Translations under genes and position numbers: made by a program | The notes under the pieces: model-generated | Databases searched by the model: none | What the model was told of the DNA's origin: nothing | The model's input: only the letters and a program-made list of their open reading frames with translations | Shown here: one piece after another, positions 10,945 to 22,542 of the stretch | Numbering within the stretch: position 1 is the first letter of the stretch | How the letters are laid out: every line of letters begins with the position of its first letter | From: Ampelocalamus luodianensis | Lineage: Eukaryota; Streptophyta; Magnoliopsida; Poales; Poaceae | Assembly (NCBI GenBank): GCA_036346255.1 | Contig: CM070639.1 | Span: 5,466,001-5,530,000 of the forward strand | DNA: 64,000 bases | Direction of reading: 5' to 3'

Positions 10945-11761
10945 TCACTCAGTACCTGCTAAAGTACTTCTGTTGTTGGAAAGGTATCAAGGGGTGTTCA
11001 GTGCACCTACAGATCTTCCTCCAAGCAGACAGTGTGATCATTCCATTCCACTTAAGCCAAACTCCACTCCACCGAATGTGAGGCCCTATAGAGTACCATA
11101 TCATCAGAAAAATGAGTTGGAGAAACAAGTCAAACAGCTACTAGAATATGCTATTATCAGGCCAAGTGAGAGCCCTTATGCCTCACTAGCTATTTTGGTA
11201 AGAAAGAAAGATGGGGGTTGGAGGATGTGCATTGATTACCGAAAACTTAATGCTCAAACAGTGAAAAACAAGTTTCCAATACCAGTAATTGAGGATTTGC
11301 TTGATGAATTACATGGGGCACGATATTTCTCCAAGTTGGATTTGAGATCAGGTTTTCACCAAGTAAGAATGAAAGAAGAAGATATTTTCAAAACAGCCTT
11401 CAGAACATATTTTGGGCATTTTGAATACTTAGTCATGCCTTTCGGCCTCACCAACGCTCCTGCCACTTTTCAATCTTTAATGAACTCTCTATTCGGTGAG
11501 TATCTCAGGAAATTCATTTTGGTCTTCTTTGATGACATTTTGATCTATAGCCAAAGCTTGGAGGAGCATCTCTACCATCTGGAGACTGTGCTGGAATTGT
11601 TGCAGAAGGAACATTTATTTGCAAAATACAACAAGTGTGCATTTGCTGTCAAGCAGATTGCTTACTTGGGACACATCATCAATGGAGAGGGTGTATCTAC
11701 TGATCCTTCCAAAATTGAAGCAGTAAAGAATTGGCCTGACACTGAATGTAACTCAAGTTAG
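10919..11761 (+). pseudogene. gypsy reverse transcriptase, first copy
   Basis: Contains the RT blocks in order: SPYASLAILVRKKDGGWRMC, IDYRKLNAQT, FSKLDLRSGFHQVRM, VMPFGLTNAPATFQSLMN and the catalytic FFDDILIYS (Asp-Asp at 11531-11536). The frame ends at 11761 because this copy lacks two bases at about 11736-11745 compared with the two downstream duplicates; without the loss it would run on into FLGLTGYYRRFVKGYG. Catalytic residues are present but the frame is broken. Confidence 0.9.
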
Positions 11762-12806
11762 GAGTTTTCTAGGGCTTACTGGGTATTATAGAAGATTTGT
11801 GAAAGGTTATGGGTTGATCTGCAGGCCTCTACATGATGTTTTGAAGAAAGGTGCATTTGTTTGGGAGGATCAACAAGAAAAGGCCTTCCTAGAACTTAAA
11901 AGATGTATGACTATCAATCTTTAATGAACTCTCTATTCGGTGAGTATCTCAGGAAATTCATTTTGGTCTTCTTTGATGACATTTTGATCTATAGCCAAAG
12001 CTTGGAGGAGCATCTCTACCATCTGGAGATTGTGCTGGAATTGTTGCAGAAGGAACATTTATTTGCAAAATACAACAAGTGTGCATTTGCTGTCAAGCAG
12101 ATTGCTTACTTGGGACACATCATCAATGGAGAGGGTGTATCTACTGATCCTTCCAAAATTGAAGCAATAAAGAATTGGCCCAGACCTGAGAATGTAACTC
12201 AAGTTAGGAGTTTTCTAGGGCTTACTGGGTATTATAGAAGATTTGTGAAAGGTTATGGGTTGATCTGCAGGCCTCTACATGATGTTTTGAAGAAAGGTGC
12301 ATTTGTTTGGGAGGATCAACAAGAAAAGGCCTTCCTAGAACTTAAAAGATGTATGACTATCAATCTTTAATGAACTCTCTATTCGGTGAGTATCTCAGGA
12401 AATTCATTTTGGTCTTCTTTGATGACATTTTGATCTATAGCCAAAGCTTGGAGGAGCATCTCTACCATCTGGAGACTGTGCTGGAATTGTTGCAGAAGGA
12501 ACATTTATTTGCAAAATACAACAAGTGTGCATTTGCTGTCAAGCAGATTGCTTACTTGGGACACATCATCAATGGAGAGGGTGTATCTACTGATCCTTCC
12601 AAAATTGAAGCAGTAAAGAATTGGCCCAGACCTGAGAATGTAACTCAAGTTAGGAGTTTTCTAGGGCTTACTGGGTATTATAGAAGATTTGCGAAAGGTT
12701 ATGGGTTGATCTGCAGGCCTCTACATGATGTTTTGAAGAAAGGTGCATTTGTTTGGGAGGATCAACAAGAAAAGGCCTTCCTAGAACTTAAAAGATGTAT
12801 GACTAT
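11471..12806 (+). repeat. tandem triplication of the RT segment (444+446+446 bp)
   Basis: Three head-to-tail copies: 11471-11914, 11915-12360 and 12361-12806. Each begins at CAATCTTTAATG and ends at ATGTATGACTAT. Copies differ by only a few substitutions (for example gagattgtg in copy 2 versus gagactgtg in 1 and 3; gcgaaagg in copy 3 versus gtgaaagg) and a 2-bp deletion in copy 1. Each copy repeats the FFDDILIYS motif and the start of the next block. Both duplication junctions are identical. Confidence 0.97.
11903..12370 (+). pseudogene. gypsy RT, second tandem copy
   Basis: An open frame across copy 2, with FFDDILIYS, YLGHIINGEG, RSFLGLTGYYRRF and FVWEDQQEKAFLELKRCM. It ends by running into the junction, where the reading frame changes because 446 is not a multiple of three. 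Confidence 0.9.
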
Positions 12807-12870
12807 AGCACATGTGCTAGCATTGCCAGATTTACTAGGAATCATCACAAGTCGGCACGCAGGCCGTTAA
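12349..12870 (+). pseudogene. gypsy RT, third tandem copy and 3' break
   Basis: Same content as copy 2, then past the repeat end into IAHVLALPDLLG, the start of the RNase H linker. From about 12836 the sequence no longer matches a gypsy polyprotein and joins the copia leader of the next element. Confidence 0.88.
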
Positions 12871-13511
12871 TACAATACTTTGACAACACATTGGCTCCAG
12901 CCGTGTTGCCGAACCCATGACACGCAGGTCATGAAATATTACAAACATGCATCACATACACATTAGGTCATACTGGTCACATACATCCTGCAAAACAAGT
13001 TTATGCATAGAATCGCAATCTACCGGATAGAGGGTCGAGGGGGTTTCCCCCCGCGGGGTTCGAAGGGGCAGCGCCCACATTCGTAAAAAAATAGAGATCC
13101 AATCTATGCAATTTTTACTTAGGATTTTGATCGGCAAATCATATTTACCACAAATCGACTCATGTTCGATTCGACCAATTTGTCGCGATCTTGGCGTGCG
13201 ACATGCCGTGGTTTGAGAACCAAGACAACTCTCGGCTCATGGAGCCCGAGCGCACGATCACGGTACATCGATTATTAATCTAGATTCCGATTCGACCAAT
13301 CATATTGGTCTTCGCATTCCGCAACCGGTTTCGTGTCACCGCTTCTACCCGATGGCGAATCCGACGGTAGGGGTATGTTGTTTCACGACCTTAGCGGCAT
13401 GATCACGAAACGGATCAATCCATTACGTAACTATACAATCGATCACATCGATCATACCGATTTACATATCGCCATATGCAAATCACCCGAACCTATAACA
13501 TGACAGCAACC

Positions 13512-13523
13512 GCTCTGATACCA
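13512..13523 (-). other. copia primer binding site
   Basis: Minus strand reads TGGTATCAGAGC, an exact complement of the initiator methionine tRNA 3' end, one base after the LTR. Confidence 0.85.
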
Positions 13524-13524
13524 C

Positions 13525-14841
13525 TGAAGGGTAACGGGTAAGCTACACTAGCGCAAATTAAAAAAAATTCTACCCGTAAACCAAGATCACTGCAGTTATA
13601 GATCACAGTCTTACCACTAGACGCGCAGGTGCGGAAGTTGATACAGCACGTCGGGGCAGTGTAGTCGTACTCAGTTGATGCAGTACGTCGGGGCAGAGTA
13701 GTCGTACTACTTCCTCGTCCTCGTCGTGGCGTCCCACGTACAGCTCCTTTCTTGCGGTTCGTCCCAACGCCACAGATGCAGCGCCTTCAAAGGTATCCAC
13801 ACGCACGCCGGACTACTAGATCCGCGCGAGCGACTAGGGCGTGGGAGGGGTGGCGGCCAGGGTTTGAGGATGTCACGAAAAACTCATCCCCCAACCAGTG
13901 CGCTCCTGCCCTCCTTTTATAGACGTCCTTATAATGGGCTTCTACGAATAGAGGCCCATTAGGACTAAATGCCCAGTCTAATTCGGATCCAATCCGAATT
14001 AGGCTTCAGCCCCTTAAGTGTGTGACCCTATGGTTCACGTATGTTTAGACATGACGCAAATACACATACTTGGTCAATAGTTGGTAGTGGCCTCTAGCAA
14101 GACGTGCCAACTCCTAAACGCACGTAAAGATCATATCGGACGAACCATCACAACGTTATGTACATGTCAATCCCTTTGCCTCACGATATTCGGTCGAGCT
14201 CCAAGCTGGCCACTCTTTCTCGATCCTGTGATCCGGAATCCCTTACTAGGTTAACTCTTAACCTTAAGTAGCATGGCCATGCATTTCGGATCCGATCACC
14301 GAGGCCCAGAGATATCTCTCTCGTAGAGAGGGCAAATCCCATCTCGACCGACCATGCCTCGCGACATGCTTCATGACAAACCCGAAAGCTACCTTTATAA
14401 CTACCCGATTCACGAGTAGCGTTTGATAGCCTCTAAGTAGGTCGATTCACATCTCAAGTACATGCGACAATCTCAGGTCTAAGGACAAGGTGTACACATT
14501 GTGTAGAGAGAACCATAAGAATAATTACTATGTCTCATGTTGGGTCGGTCCAACCCCATGTTCTAAACATGTGTCCACATTATTGGTTTGACATCTCCAT
14601 ATCTATGACCTGTGAAACATGATCATCAACCGATACATGTGCTAATCCATCATTCACGTGTGTCCTCACATGAACTCCGACTAGGGACAACTTTAGAATA
14701 ACCATACAAGTAAAGAGTTTCACAAACAAGTCACATACTTGTTAATCAACACAAAGGTAATATTCAAGGAACATTTATTAAATCATGGATACAACGAAAT
14801 ATCATCATCAATATGATTGCCTCTAGGGCATATCTCCAACA
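13525..14841 (-). repeat. copia LTR, 1,317 bp
   Basis: Minus strand begins TGTTGGAGATATGCCC and ends TTCA next to the PBS. The opening 'TGTTGGA.ATATGCCCTAGAG' is familiar from grass copia LTRs of the Angela/BARE kind. Its 3' LTR partner is not in the window. Confidence 0.75.
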
Positions 14842-14847
14842 GTAATA

Positions 14848-14916
14848 TCACAGACGGTTTTTTGTCAGAACCGTCCGTGATAATTAACTCATCACAGATG
14901 GTTTTTGAGTATCGCC
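14848..14916. repeat. left subterminal repeats of the CACTA element
   Basis: ATCACAGACGGTT, its inverted copy AACCGTCCGTGAT and a third variant ATCACAGATGGTT, matching the motif at the right end. In CACTA elements such motifs bind the transposase. Confidence 0.85.
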
Positions 14917-15702
14917 TCACCTCACTGAGCCCGCTCGTGTGGTCCATTTCAGCTATTGTCGCGCACACCGAGCTATCACCATGGACCTCTCTGTCACTGC
15001 CGCTGCCATCGACGTCAACTCTTCTCCGGTGAGTCCTCGACCCCACCAAGGTCGATTTTCCCACCTATATGTCCCCCTAAAGCTGTGCATGTGTTTGGTT
15101 TCAGTTTATTTCCACTGAGAAGACCTATCACCAAGGATCTTGCCACCGTCGCCTATGTTCACCGACAACCAACCACCTTGGACCTTCCCCGACTTCGACT
15201 AGCCGCCTTGGACATTCCCCGACTTCATTGACACCTTCCTCGTGATCGAGGTGAGCTACTGGAGCATAAGCATCCTTTAATTTGAGTAGTTTACACCGAA
15301 ATCGCTAGTAAAGCCCATAGCACCACCATGGGACATCACCGTCGGCTCGCCTCAGGCGACCTTAGGGCCCTGAGCCACGACTATTAGCAATGCGATGTCA
15401 CCTTGACCCCAATTTGAGCTTCAAATCCTACTATTTTTAATCATTTAGTTAATAAACTAACGAGTCTATGACATGTGGGACCGCCATAGATTTTATAAAT
15501 AAAATCATGAAATAAAAAATGAGTCACTGACAAGTAGGGCTCATATGTAAGTTAATAAAATCCGAAAAATGTAAAAATGAGAAAAACCACCTTTAGTTCA
15601 GAGAAAAATATGCTTTCTCCGTTGGAAAGCGTAAGCTTCAGAAAATACGTTTTTGAAGTCACCCTTTTATTTATTTCCAGGGTTTTCAATACGAACCGTG
15701 TG

Positions 15703-17470
15703 ATGGACCGAAGCTGGATGTACGCTGAGCACCGTGTGAGTGAAGAGTACATTAATGATGTGTTTGCTTTTACAAGAGCTGCCGAGGAAGATATGTTGAA
15801 TAAGGGAGCAGAATATATGTACTGTCCATGTATTGACTGCAAGAATCTGAAGATGTTTAAGAACCGAGCGTAGATCAAAGCACACTTGATTCGAAGGGGT
15901 TTCAAAAAGGGTTATACACGTTGGACCAGTCATGATGAAGAGCGGATTATCCAAGAAGGTAGTAATAACAACATCGCCGACGAAGTCAATGATATGCCGT
16001 CGGATGATGTCAATTATGGTTCCAATTCGGATAGGCTGCACGATGACAATCTAGATCAGATGCTTCACGATGCAGAAGGGAATTGTGATGAGAGGGAGTA
16101 TGTTAAATTCCAGGGCTTGATGGAGGACTCGGAGAAACCTTTGTTCCGAGGCTGCAAGCCGAAATACACAAGGTTGTCATCCGTGCTTGAACTGCTGAAA
16201 TTAAAGGCAAGCAACGGTTGGTCCGACAAGAGTTTCACGGCGCTATTAGGTCTCTTAGCGGACATGCTTCCGGAGGGAAACGAGTTGCCCAAAACCACCT
16301 ACAAAGCCAAGAAGGTTCTTTGTCCATTGGGAATGGAACTAGAAAGAATACATGCATGTCCGAACGATTGTATCCTCTACCGTAACGAGTATGCAAACAT
16401 GTATATATATCCGGTGTGCAACGCATCCCGATACAAGCGTAAGAATTAATCAGATGACGGCGAGGGAATCGAGGTGAAGAAAGGACCTCCTACTAAGGTG
16501 GCGTGGTATCTTCCTGTAATTTCCCATTTGAAGCGGTTTTTTGCAAACCCAAAGGAGGCAAAACTACTACATTGGCATTTGGAGGAGTGTAAGAATGACG
16601 GAAAGCTAAGACACTCTGCTGGTTCCGCCCAGTGGAGAAACATCGATAGGAGGTTTGCATACTTCGGTGCAGAACTGAGGAATATAAGGTTTGGATTGAG
16701 TAAAGATGGAATGAATTCTTTCGGTAACATGAGCAGCCGACATAACACTTGGCCTGTGACGCTCTGTATCTACAACCTTCCTCCTTGGTTGAGTATGAAG
16801 CGGAAGTATATTTTGCTGTCGATATTGATGTGTACCTAGCCCTATTGATGGAAGATCTAAAAATACTGTGAATTGAAGGGGTACATGTATGGGATACGTA
16901 CAAACGAGAGAATTTCACTTTACGCTCCTTGTTGTTCTGCACCATAAATGATTATCCTGCCCATACTAACCTGTCGGGCCAGAGTACAAAGGGGGGGGGA
17001 AAGCCTGTACTCACTGCTTAGATGATACCAAGAGTGTATGGCTGAAGCACTCGTATAAAACTGTGTACATGCGTCATCATAGGTTCCTTCGGAGACCTCA
17101 CCCATACCGCAGGATGAAGAAACAATTCGACGGAGAGGAGGACAGTTCAGCTCCAAGGCATTTAAGCTGAAAAGTGGTCTATGATATGGTTAAGGATTTA
17201 GATGTTGTGCTCGGAAAGGGACGTAAATCGTGGACCTGTGAGAAGAACACCAAGAAGAAGAGATCAATATTTTGGGACTTACCTTATTGGGAGAACCTAG
17301 AAGTTCGCCACTACATCGACGTTATGCATGTAGAGAAGAATGTATGTGACAGCTTGATTGGTCTCTTATTGAACATTCGTGACAAAACAAAGGATGGTGT
17401 CAACGCACGGCTTTACTTGGTTGATATGGACATCAGACCTGAGTTAGCACCGACAAAGACCGACAAATGA
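15703..17470 (+). pseudogene. CACTA TNP2-type transposase
   Basis: Start ATG at 15703 gives MDRSWMY, the classic opening of the transposase-associated domain, with the cysteine-containing CPCIDCKNL block. The same frame continues after a TAG (15871-15873) as KAHLIRRGFKKGYTRWTSHD, through KFQGLMEDSEKPLFRGC and KLKASNGWSDKSFTALLGLL, to a TAA at 16447-16449. It then goes on as KKGPPTKVAWYLPVISHLKR. After 16839 a part is lost; a shifted frame gives TYKRENFTLRSLLFCTINDY with LSGQSTKGGGKACTHCLDDT, and the last block at 17174-17470 has SIFWDLPYWENLEVRHYIDVMHVEKN. Transposase activity is excluded by at least three stops and frame changes. Confidence 0.9.
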
Positions 17471-17605
17471 TGAATGCACCTTCCGCCTGTTTGTTACACT
17501 CTGTCCAAGGCTGAGAGAACTGAATTGTGCCAGTGCTTGCGTGGTGTGAAAGTTCCATCCGGTTACTCTGCCTATTGGAGTAGCTAATTTTGTATCGTTG
17601 TGTAG

Positions 17606-19335
17606 GTGGCTACGAAGTGCAAGCTCCAAGTGAGATATGCCTCTGTTGCCCAAGATGCTGCTTGGCGCCAGGTGTATCCATCCAGTGTCGGGACTTTGGT
17701 GCATGGTGTAAATCCAATGTCGGGTAATGTGGACGGTGTTTATGCCAATTTTGCGGTCGTCCCGCTGCATATTCCCCCAAACGACGAGGTCATGACTCTA
17801 GAGTAAGCCATTGGAGCATTCATCCTGTGGCCCAAGAGGGACATCTGCCTGGAGCTACCTGCTCCGGTGTCAACTTCACAGGAATATCCTGCAACGGTGC
17901 CAAGTCCACCAGAGCTGACTGCACCAGAGCTACCTACACCGAAGCGACAAGGGCCGAGTGCATTAGATGCATCTACACCTTGTGCTCGATCGACTCTCAT
18001 GAAGTCGACCTCTATAAAGCGAGGCAGAAAGGGCAAATCGAAGACGGCCGACTCCTGTTTTGATATCCCCTTCTTGCTGTTGGCCTAGAAATTCGTGCTA
18101 GGCGAGCCGTTGGTCGAGAAGTTAGACAACACTACCCTAGGATTGGCTTGCACGAGATTGCATATATGGTACATAGAACAGGCCAACAAGACGGATGAAC
18201 AACAATGCTCGGATGTCACCGTCAAGTTCAAGAAGGATCATTTTAACCACGAGGCTCAAGACTGTGTCTTCACGGTGACCTTCGAGGACTTGTTCTGTCT
18301 CTTCAACCTCAACTCCCTCAACGTCTCACTCATGCGATGCTGGACACTGTAAGTGTGTACAATCACGGTCAATGTTCGTGTAATACCGATAAATGCTATA
18401 TATAACTCGCTTTTGTATATATATATATAGATACATGATTTCTGAAGCCAAATTAAGGAATTCATCGATAGGTTTCCTCGACCCACACGTGATCTCCCAG
18501 CAAACCATCAAGGTGAATGCAAAATTCATCGAGGATTACATAACAGAGTCATTGCTGGCTCACCGCAACAAGGAATTCATACTTTTGTCCTATAACCAGG
18601 AGTAAGTGTTGTACTAGTGGCTATACTTGTTGATTTGTACTTTATAAGCAACACGAACTTAGGTTTAATGACCATGATGACATACCCGTGTAGGTACTAC
18701 TAGATTCTAATTGTAATTATATCAAAACGGAACATGGTAATATACCTAGATTCCCTACAGAGGACCAAACACGACTTCACAGTTGTCCGAAAATTAATCG
18801 GCAGGTAAACACATTTCCTCCATAGAAACTCTATTGTAGTCTTTCCTTCCTTTGTAATGTCTAAGGCTAACCTTTTGGAATCACGTATTTCGTTCATCAT
18901 GTACTATGCAAAGGGAGGGAAATCCAAGGGAGTGAACCTGCGACACGATCTAAAATTCCCAGTATTCGCTAGCTAGTACACATTAATCCTATATAACACT
19001 TCGTAATAATGTCTCTCGAACTAACCAATTCTATTTTTGCAGTGCCAACAGCAGCCGCCGGTCTACAACCTCTGTGGATACTATGTTTGCCACACAACAT
19101 AGAACTACTCGGTTCCGCGATGACCAATGATCCTCAGGTTTGTCAATCTTACAATAATTATTTCATACTTATCAATTTATATATGCATGAATTTAATCTT
19201 CGTTGAGACAGGTTGCGACCATCACGGAAACTGCGTTGGAATATGGCTAGTTCATAAACATTCGAGGACAGTTTGCGGGATTCTTGAACCGTGAGGTCAT
19301 AAATCTACATGGGAAATTCCACAATGTAGATTGAA
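17606..19335 (+). pseudogene. CACTA second gene: Ulp1-like (C48) cysteine protease, decayed
   Basis: Exon-like pieces: 17606-18090 (low-complexity Pro/Ser/Thr linker); 18095-18352 (PLVEKLDNTTLGLACTRLHI ... FEDLFCLFNLNSLNVSLMRC); about 18433-18605 (GFLDPHVISQQTIKVN); about 18695-18808; 18905-18976; about 19043-19108; and about 19210-19335. In C48 proteases the triad is His-Asp-Cys with a conserved His-Trp pair. Here the His-Trp codons appear as TAC TAG (18698-18703), so the histidine is lost and the tryptophan is a stop. Asp (IYLDSLQ) and the Gln/Cys motif (QPPVYNLCGYY) remain. Grass CACTA elements often carry such a protease domain; its role in transposition is unclear. Confidence 0.78.
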
Positions 19336-19582
19336 CTTGATTGGGATGAGATTGAACTTAATGGTATATGTGTGTAAATGTATATGAATGGTTAATTTTA
19401 GTTAATTGGTTTGTGAATTGGATATGTTTGTTTCTGAAATGAATGTGAATTGGATGTGCTTGTTTTCTGAAATGAATGTGAATTGGATGTATACAACCTG
19501 TTGTGTTTTAGCTTGTTTCAGAGGGCATGGCTAGCATTTCCTGAGGCTAGCCGATAAACAGAAATAGATTTAGCAATACAAA

Positions 19583-19890
19583 AGAATATCACAGATGGTT
19601 CCTTAGGACATACCATTTGTGATACATCATCTACAAACCGTTTGTGATACATAAGCTATCACAGACGGTTTCATTTACAAACCGTCTGTACTAGTCGACT
19701 ATCACAGACGGTTTTATCTACAAACTGTCTTTGATAGCATGTATCACAGACGGTTTTGAAACCGTCTGTGATAGCATGTATCACAGACGGTTCGAAAACC
19801 GTCTGTGATGACCTCATGTCATTACTAACTTATAAACTCAGATGGCTCACAAAACCGTCTGTAATAACGTTTTTGAACCATCTATGAAGA
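19583..19890. repeat. right subterminal inverted repeats of the CACTA element
   Basis: At least eight copies of ATCACAGACGGTT or its complement AACCGTCTGTGAT, several as perfect hairpins, directly inside the terminal repeat. Confidence 0.93.
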
Positions 19891-19907
19891 CCTTTTTTGT
19901 AGTAGTG
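19891..19907 (-). repeat. CACTA terminal inverted repeat (right)
   Basis: Minus strand CACTACTACAAAAAAGG. The following three bases (AGA) would be one copy of the target duplication; the other copy is lost with the left end. Confidence 0.9.
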
Positions 19908-20357
19908 AGATCATTCACTTATCACATTGTTTACCGAGAGAGATTACAAAGCACGGCGTGGATAAAAAAAAACTCGAGTACTCGCAAACAAAAAAAAACA
20001 CTCGAGGACCATTTAGCAAATTCCTTTTCTGTATATTAATAGTAAAAAAATAACAAAGTTTGACAGTATGCTTTCTAAAACGTCGAAGTACTGGTCACTA
20101 CAATACAGCTTGTCGATGTCAGCCATTGCAACTGGTGAATTGTTTGCATGTGCGGACGCTGGCTGCAAGGCAGCGAGTCGATGTGCAACACACACCTACA
20201 CGTACGTGCAAGCTGGCAATCGTCCTGATCGATAGTAATGTTGATGTTGGCAAGTCAACCGTCCGTCCGTTACCAGTTATCATCCATTTCTTACCTGACC
20301 CTAGTGACAGAATTATATACGTGGAATTGCTAAGAAAAATATAGTCTACAACTCTAC

Positions 20358-20496
20358 ATGAAGGCCCAGGTGCAAGGAGTGTGGGAGACGATCGACTTGG
20401 AGGAGGTATAGTCCAGGAGCACAAGCATCAGATGGATCTTACCGCCATCTATCACGCAATCCCGAAGGATGATGCCCATATGCTGTTGGGCGAAAA
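20358..20496 (+). pseudogene. copia gag (UBN2-type) fragment
   Basis: Reads MKAQVQGVWETIDLEE, then after a stop and frame change QEHKHQMDLTAIYHAIPKDD and HMLLGEN. This is the N-terminal part of copia gag. No LTR or other element part was found around it. Confidence 0.75.
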
Positions 20497-22013
20497 CATA
20501 GTTGATTTTTTTACTAGGCTACGTACATCGAATTGTCCCAATGGTCGACGATGATGGCAACATATCTTTGGCAAGGTTTTGCTCCAGTTAGGTCTTTGGG
20601 GTTCATCAGGCCATCTGCCATAGATTTTGGTGATTGTCGACAGCTCAGCGACGGTGCAATGTGTGAGGCAGTGGATGTGATATCGAGGGGCGCGGGAGGC
20701 TGTTGATGGCAGCGGTGCCATACTAATTAAGCCAGCAAAGGAGGCGATGGATGGCGAGGCTAGGGAAGTGACACTCAGGTAACAACCAAATTAAAGAAGT
20801 GGGATGGGAGGCTTGCTGTTGATGACAATGGTGCGGAAGCTAGCCAGTGAGGTCAGGCGCCATGTCTGGAGGCGGTAGCTAGCGGTGACTTGTCACTGGG
20901 CCTCACCCATAGTGGTGTGACCTGGTAAGGCTGTGAGGAGGCGTCGTTTGGGTGGTGGCGGCAGTGAGAGTGAGGGGGTATGTGGTACTCACATAAATCC
21001 ATAGCGATCAAACATCCCAAATTTGATTGGTTTCTAAAAGAAATTCAGCTGATCGATAAACAACCCCTTAAATATGGTACTAGTCTAAAAAACAGATTTG
21101 CTATATATTTTTACGAAATCAGTTGAAATTTTCACCTTTGGATATGCTCCTAAATTCGTGTGGCCACCCCTCTTTCTACTTCAGCTCTGACGAAGCCGAG
21201 CCCGTGCACGAGCGCTGTCATCGCCACCAGCGAAGCTGAATCTCCGCCGCTGAAGCCAAGCACCCCCACCGCCAGAGGTGGCGGCAAGGACGATGAGGTA
21301 TAGAGGGAGGGGAAGAGGAGGCACGGGGAAGGAGAAGGAGGACGTGGCGGAGGTCCGGCGAGCCAAAGCAGGATGGCAACGACGGCAACAAGACGGCGGG
21401 CTGACCAATGAGGAGCCAGCATCATCTGTGTGTGCGAGGTATGAGTCGAGCATGAGGTTTGTGGCGGCGGCTCTCTCTGGTGCGATTCGCTGGCGTTCTG
21501 GCAAGTTTAGGCTATTGGATGTTGAATCTATTTTGGGTGGTTAGATCCAGGGGAAACTATTTCGTTTTGAAATTTATTTCGGAGGGTAGCAAAATGAACG
21601 AAATTTCGGTCATAATTTTGTGAGTTTTCAAACATGCGCTTGAAATTTGGACAAAATTTGACTGAATTTTGTCCAAATTCAAATGTTGCCGAATTTAGAA
21701 CGTAATTTGTCCGAATTGAAATGTTTTCGATTTTTTTAACGAAGCGTATTTATTTCGGAGGGTAACGAAATTTCCGAAATTTTGGCGAAATTGTGAACCT
21801 TGGTTGGATCACGATCTCATGGATGTGAATTCGACAAGATTTTTTTTAAAAGGAATTCGACTGAAATTTTGTGAGGAAACAAGTGAAAGATGTACGGACA
21901 GGCCCCAAAATGTTACTTACACTGTCACACACAGTTACGCCCTGTGTTTCACATAACTGATTAATTGGAGTATTAGACAAATTAATGAAGGTAAAACATG
22001 GCACTAACTTCTA
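20497..22013. other. intergenic, no gene recognised
   Basis: 20497-21540 holds GC-rich text with short open frames on both strands and no conserved motif. 21545-21810 is AT-rich with a repeating 'ATTTCGG/GAAATTT' texture (two near-copies of 'tatttcggagggta' at about 21569 and 21751), probably an old dispersed repeat. Confidence 0.5.
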
Positions 22014-22325
22014 GGCTCCGTTTGGTTCGAGGTTAACTAACCTTAACCTCGCTAAGTTAGCTTAACATAAATTTTGTGTTTGGCAATCAACCTCGTTAAT
22101 CTAAATTATCGTTTGACTAGATTAGGTGGGTTAGCCATAGAAAAACAGAAATTAGGAGGGTTAGTTGTGGTGGGTTAACTTATTCCACCGATTTGGTGAG
22201 TTAAGTTAATCCTAGATTAGGAGGGTTAAAAGGCTTTGTCTGGATTAAGTTAATTCTCCCTAACCAAAGCGTGTTTGGCAGATTAAACCCCTAGCCCACC
22301 TCTTGACCCTGAACCAAATGGGGCC
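22014..22325. mobile_element. MITE, about 312 bp, TIR GGCTCCGTTTGGTTC
   Basis: Left end GGCTCCGTTTGGTTC and right end GAACCAAATGGGGCC are inverted repeats matching at 13 of 15 positions. Both ends are flanked by CTA, a 3-bp target duplication. The size, no coding capacity and 3-bp duplication suit a Tourist-like (PIF/Harbinger) MITE, though CTA is not the most usual target. Confidence 0.78.
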
Positions 22326-22542
22326 CTAGTGTTTGTGCTACTGCCAACACAACAGAACTACTATAAGTCCGGCTCATACTTGTCAATAACATTTCGGGTG
22401 TCATACCTGTTTAGCTCTTAGAATAGGATATTTTGGTACCAGCTTGTACCGGTGTATTATTATATTTATAAGTACATGTATGTTTAATTATATGCACATC
22501 AAATTTTACTTATAATATTATTCTAAATACATAGTAATTGGA

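Larger units (their letters stand above)
8457..12836 (+). mobile_element. Ty3/gypsy retrotransposon, truncated, with 5' LTR, gag, PR and RT
   Basis: Plus-strand gypsy element: candidate 5' LTR (8457-8869), mutated PBS, gag in two frames, zinc knuckle, aspartic protease and reverse transcriptase. It ends abruptly after LALPDLLG at about 12836, inside the RT/RNase H part, with no integrase or 3' LTR. The RT segment is triplicated in tandem. The element is not autonomous as it stands. Confidence 0.85.
12845..14841 (-). mobile_element. truncated Ty1/copia element: 5' LTR, PBS and leader
   Basis: Minus-strand fragment: LTR 14841 down to 13525, PBS 13523-13512, then about 670 bp of untranslated leader to about 12845, where it meets the gypsy relic. 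No gag frame was recognised in the leader. At the other side (14842) it abuts the CACTA element directly. Confidence 0.75.
14842..19907 (+). mobile_element. CACTA (En/Spm) DNA transposon, left terminus missing
   Basis: The right end is clear: minus strand CACTACTACAAAAAAGG at 19891-19907, preceded by many copies of an inverted subterminal motif (CACAGACGGTT and its complement) over 19583-19880. On the left the same motif is present at 14848-14916, but the CACTA terminus itself is absent and the sequence runs straight into a copia LTR. Inside are a decayed TNP2 transposase and a decayed Ulp1-like protease in the same orientation, the usual gene order of grass CACTA elements. Confidence 0.9.

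Noticed and set aside
11471..12806. Regular repeats as a CRISPR-like array
   Set aside because: Units are 446 bp with no spacers and encode RT; they are a tandem duplication in plant DNA.
15577..15702. Upstream in-frame extension of the CACTA transposase
   Set aside because: A pyrimidine-rich acceptor (TTATTTCCAG) and the conserved MDRSWM start at 15703 mark the true beginning.
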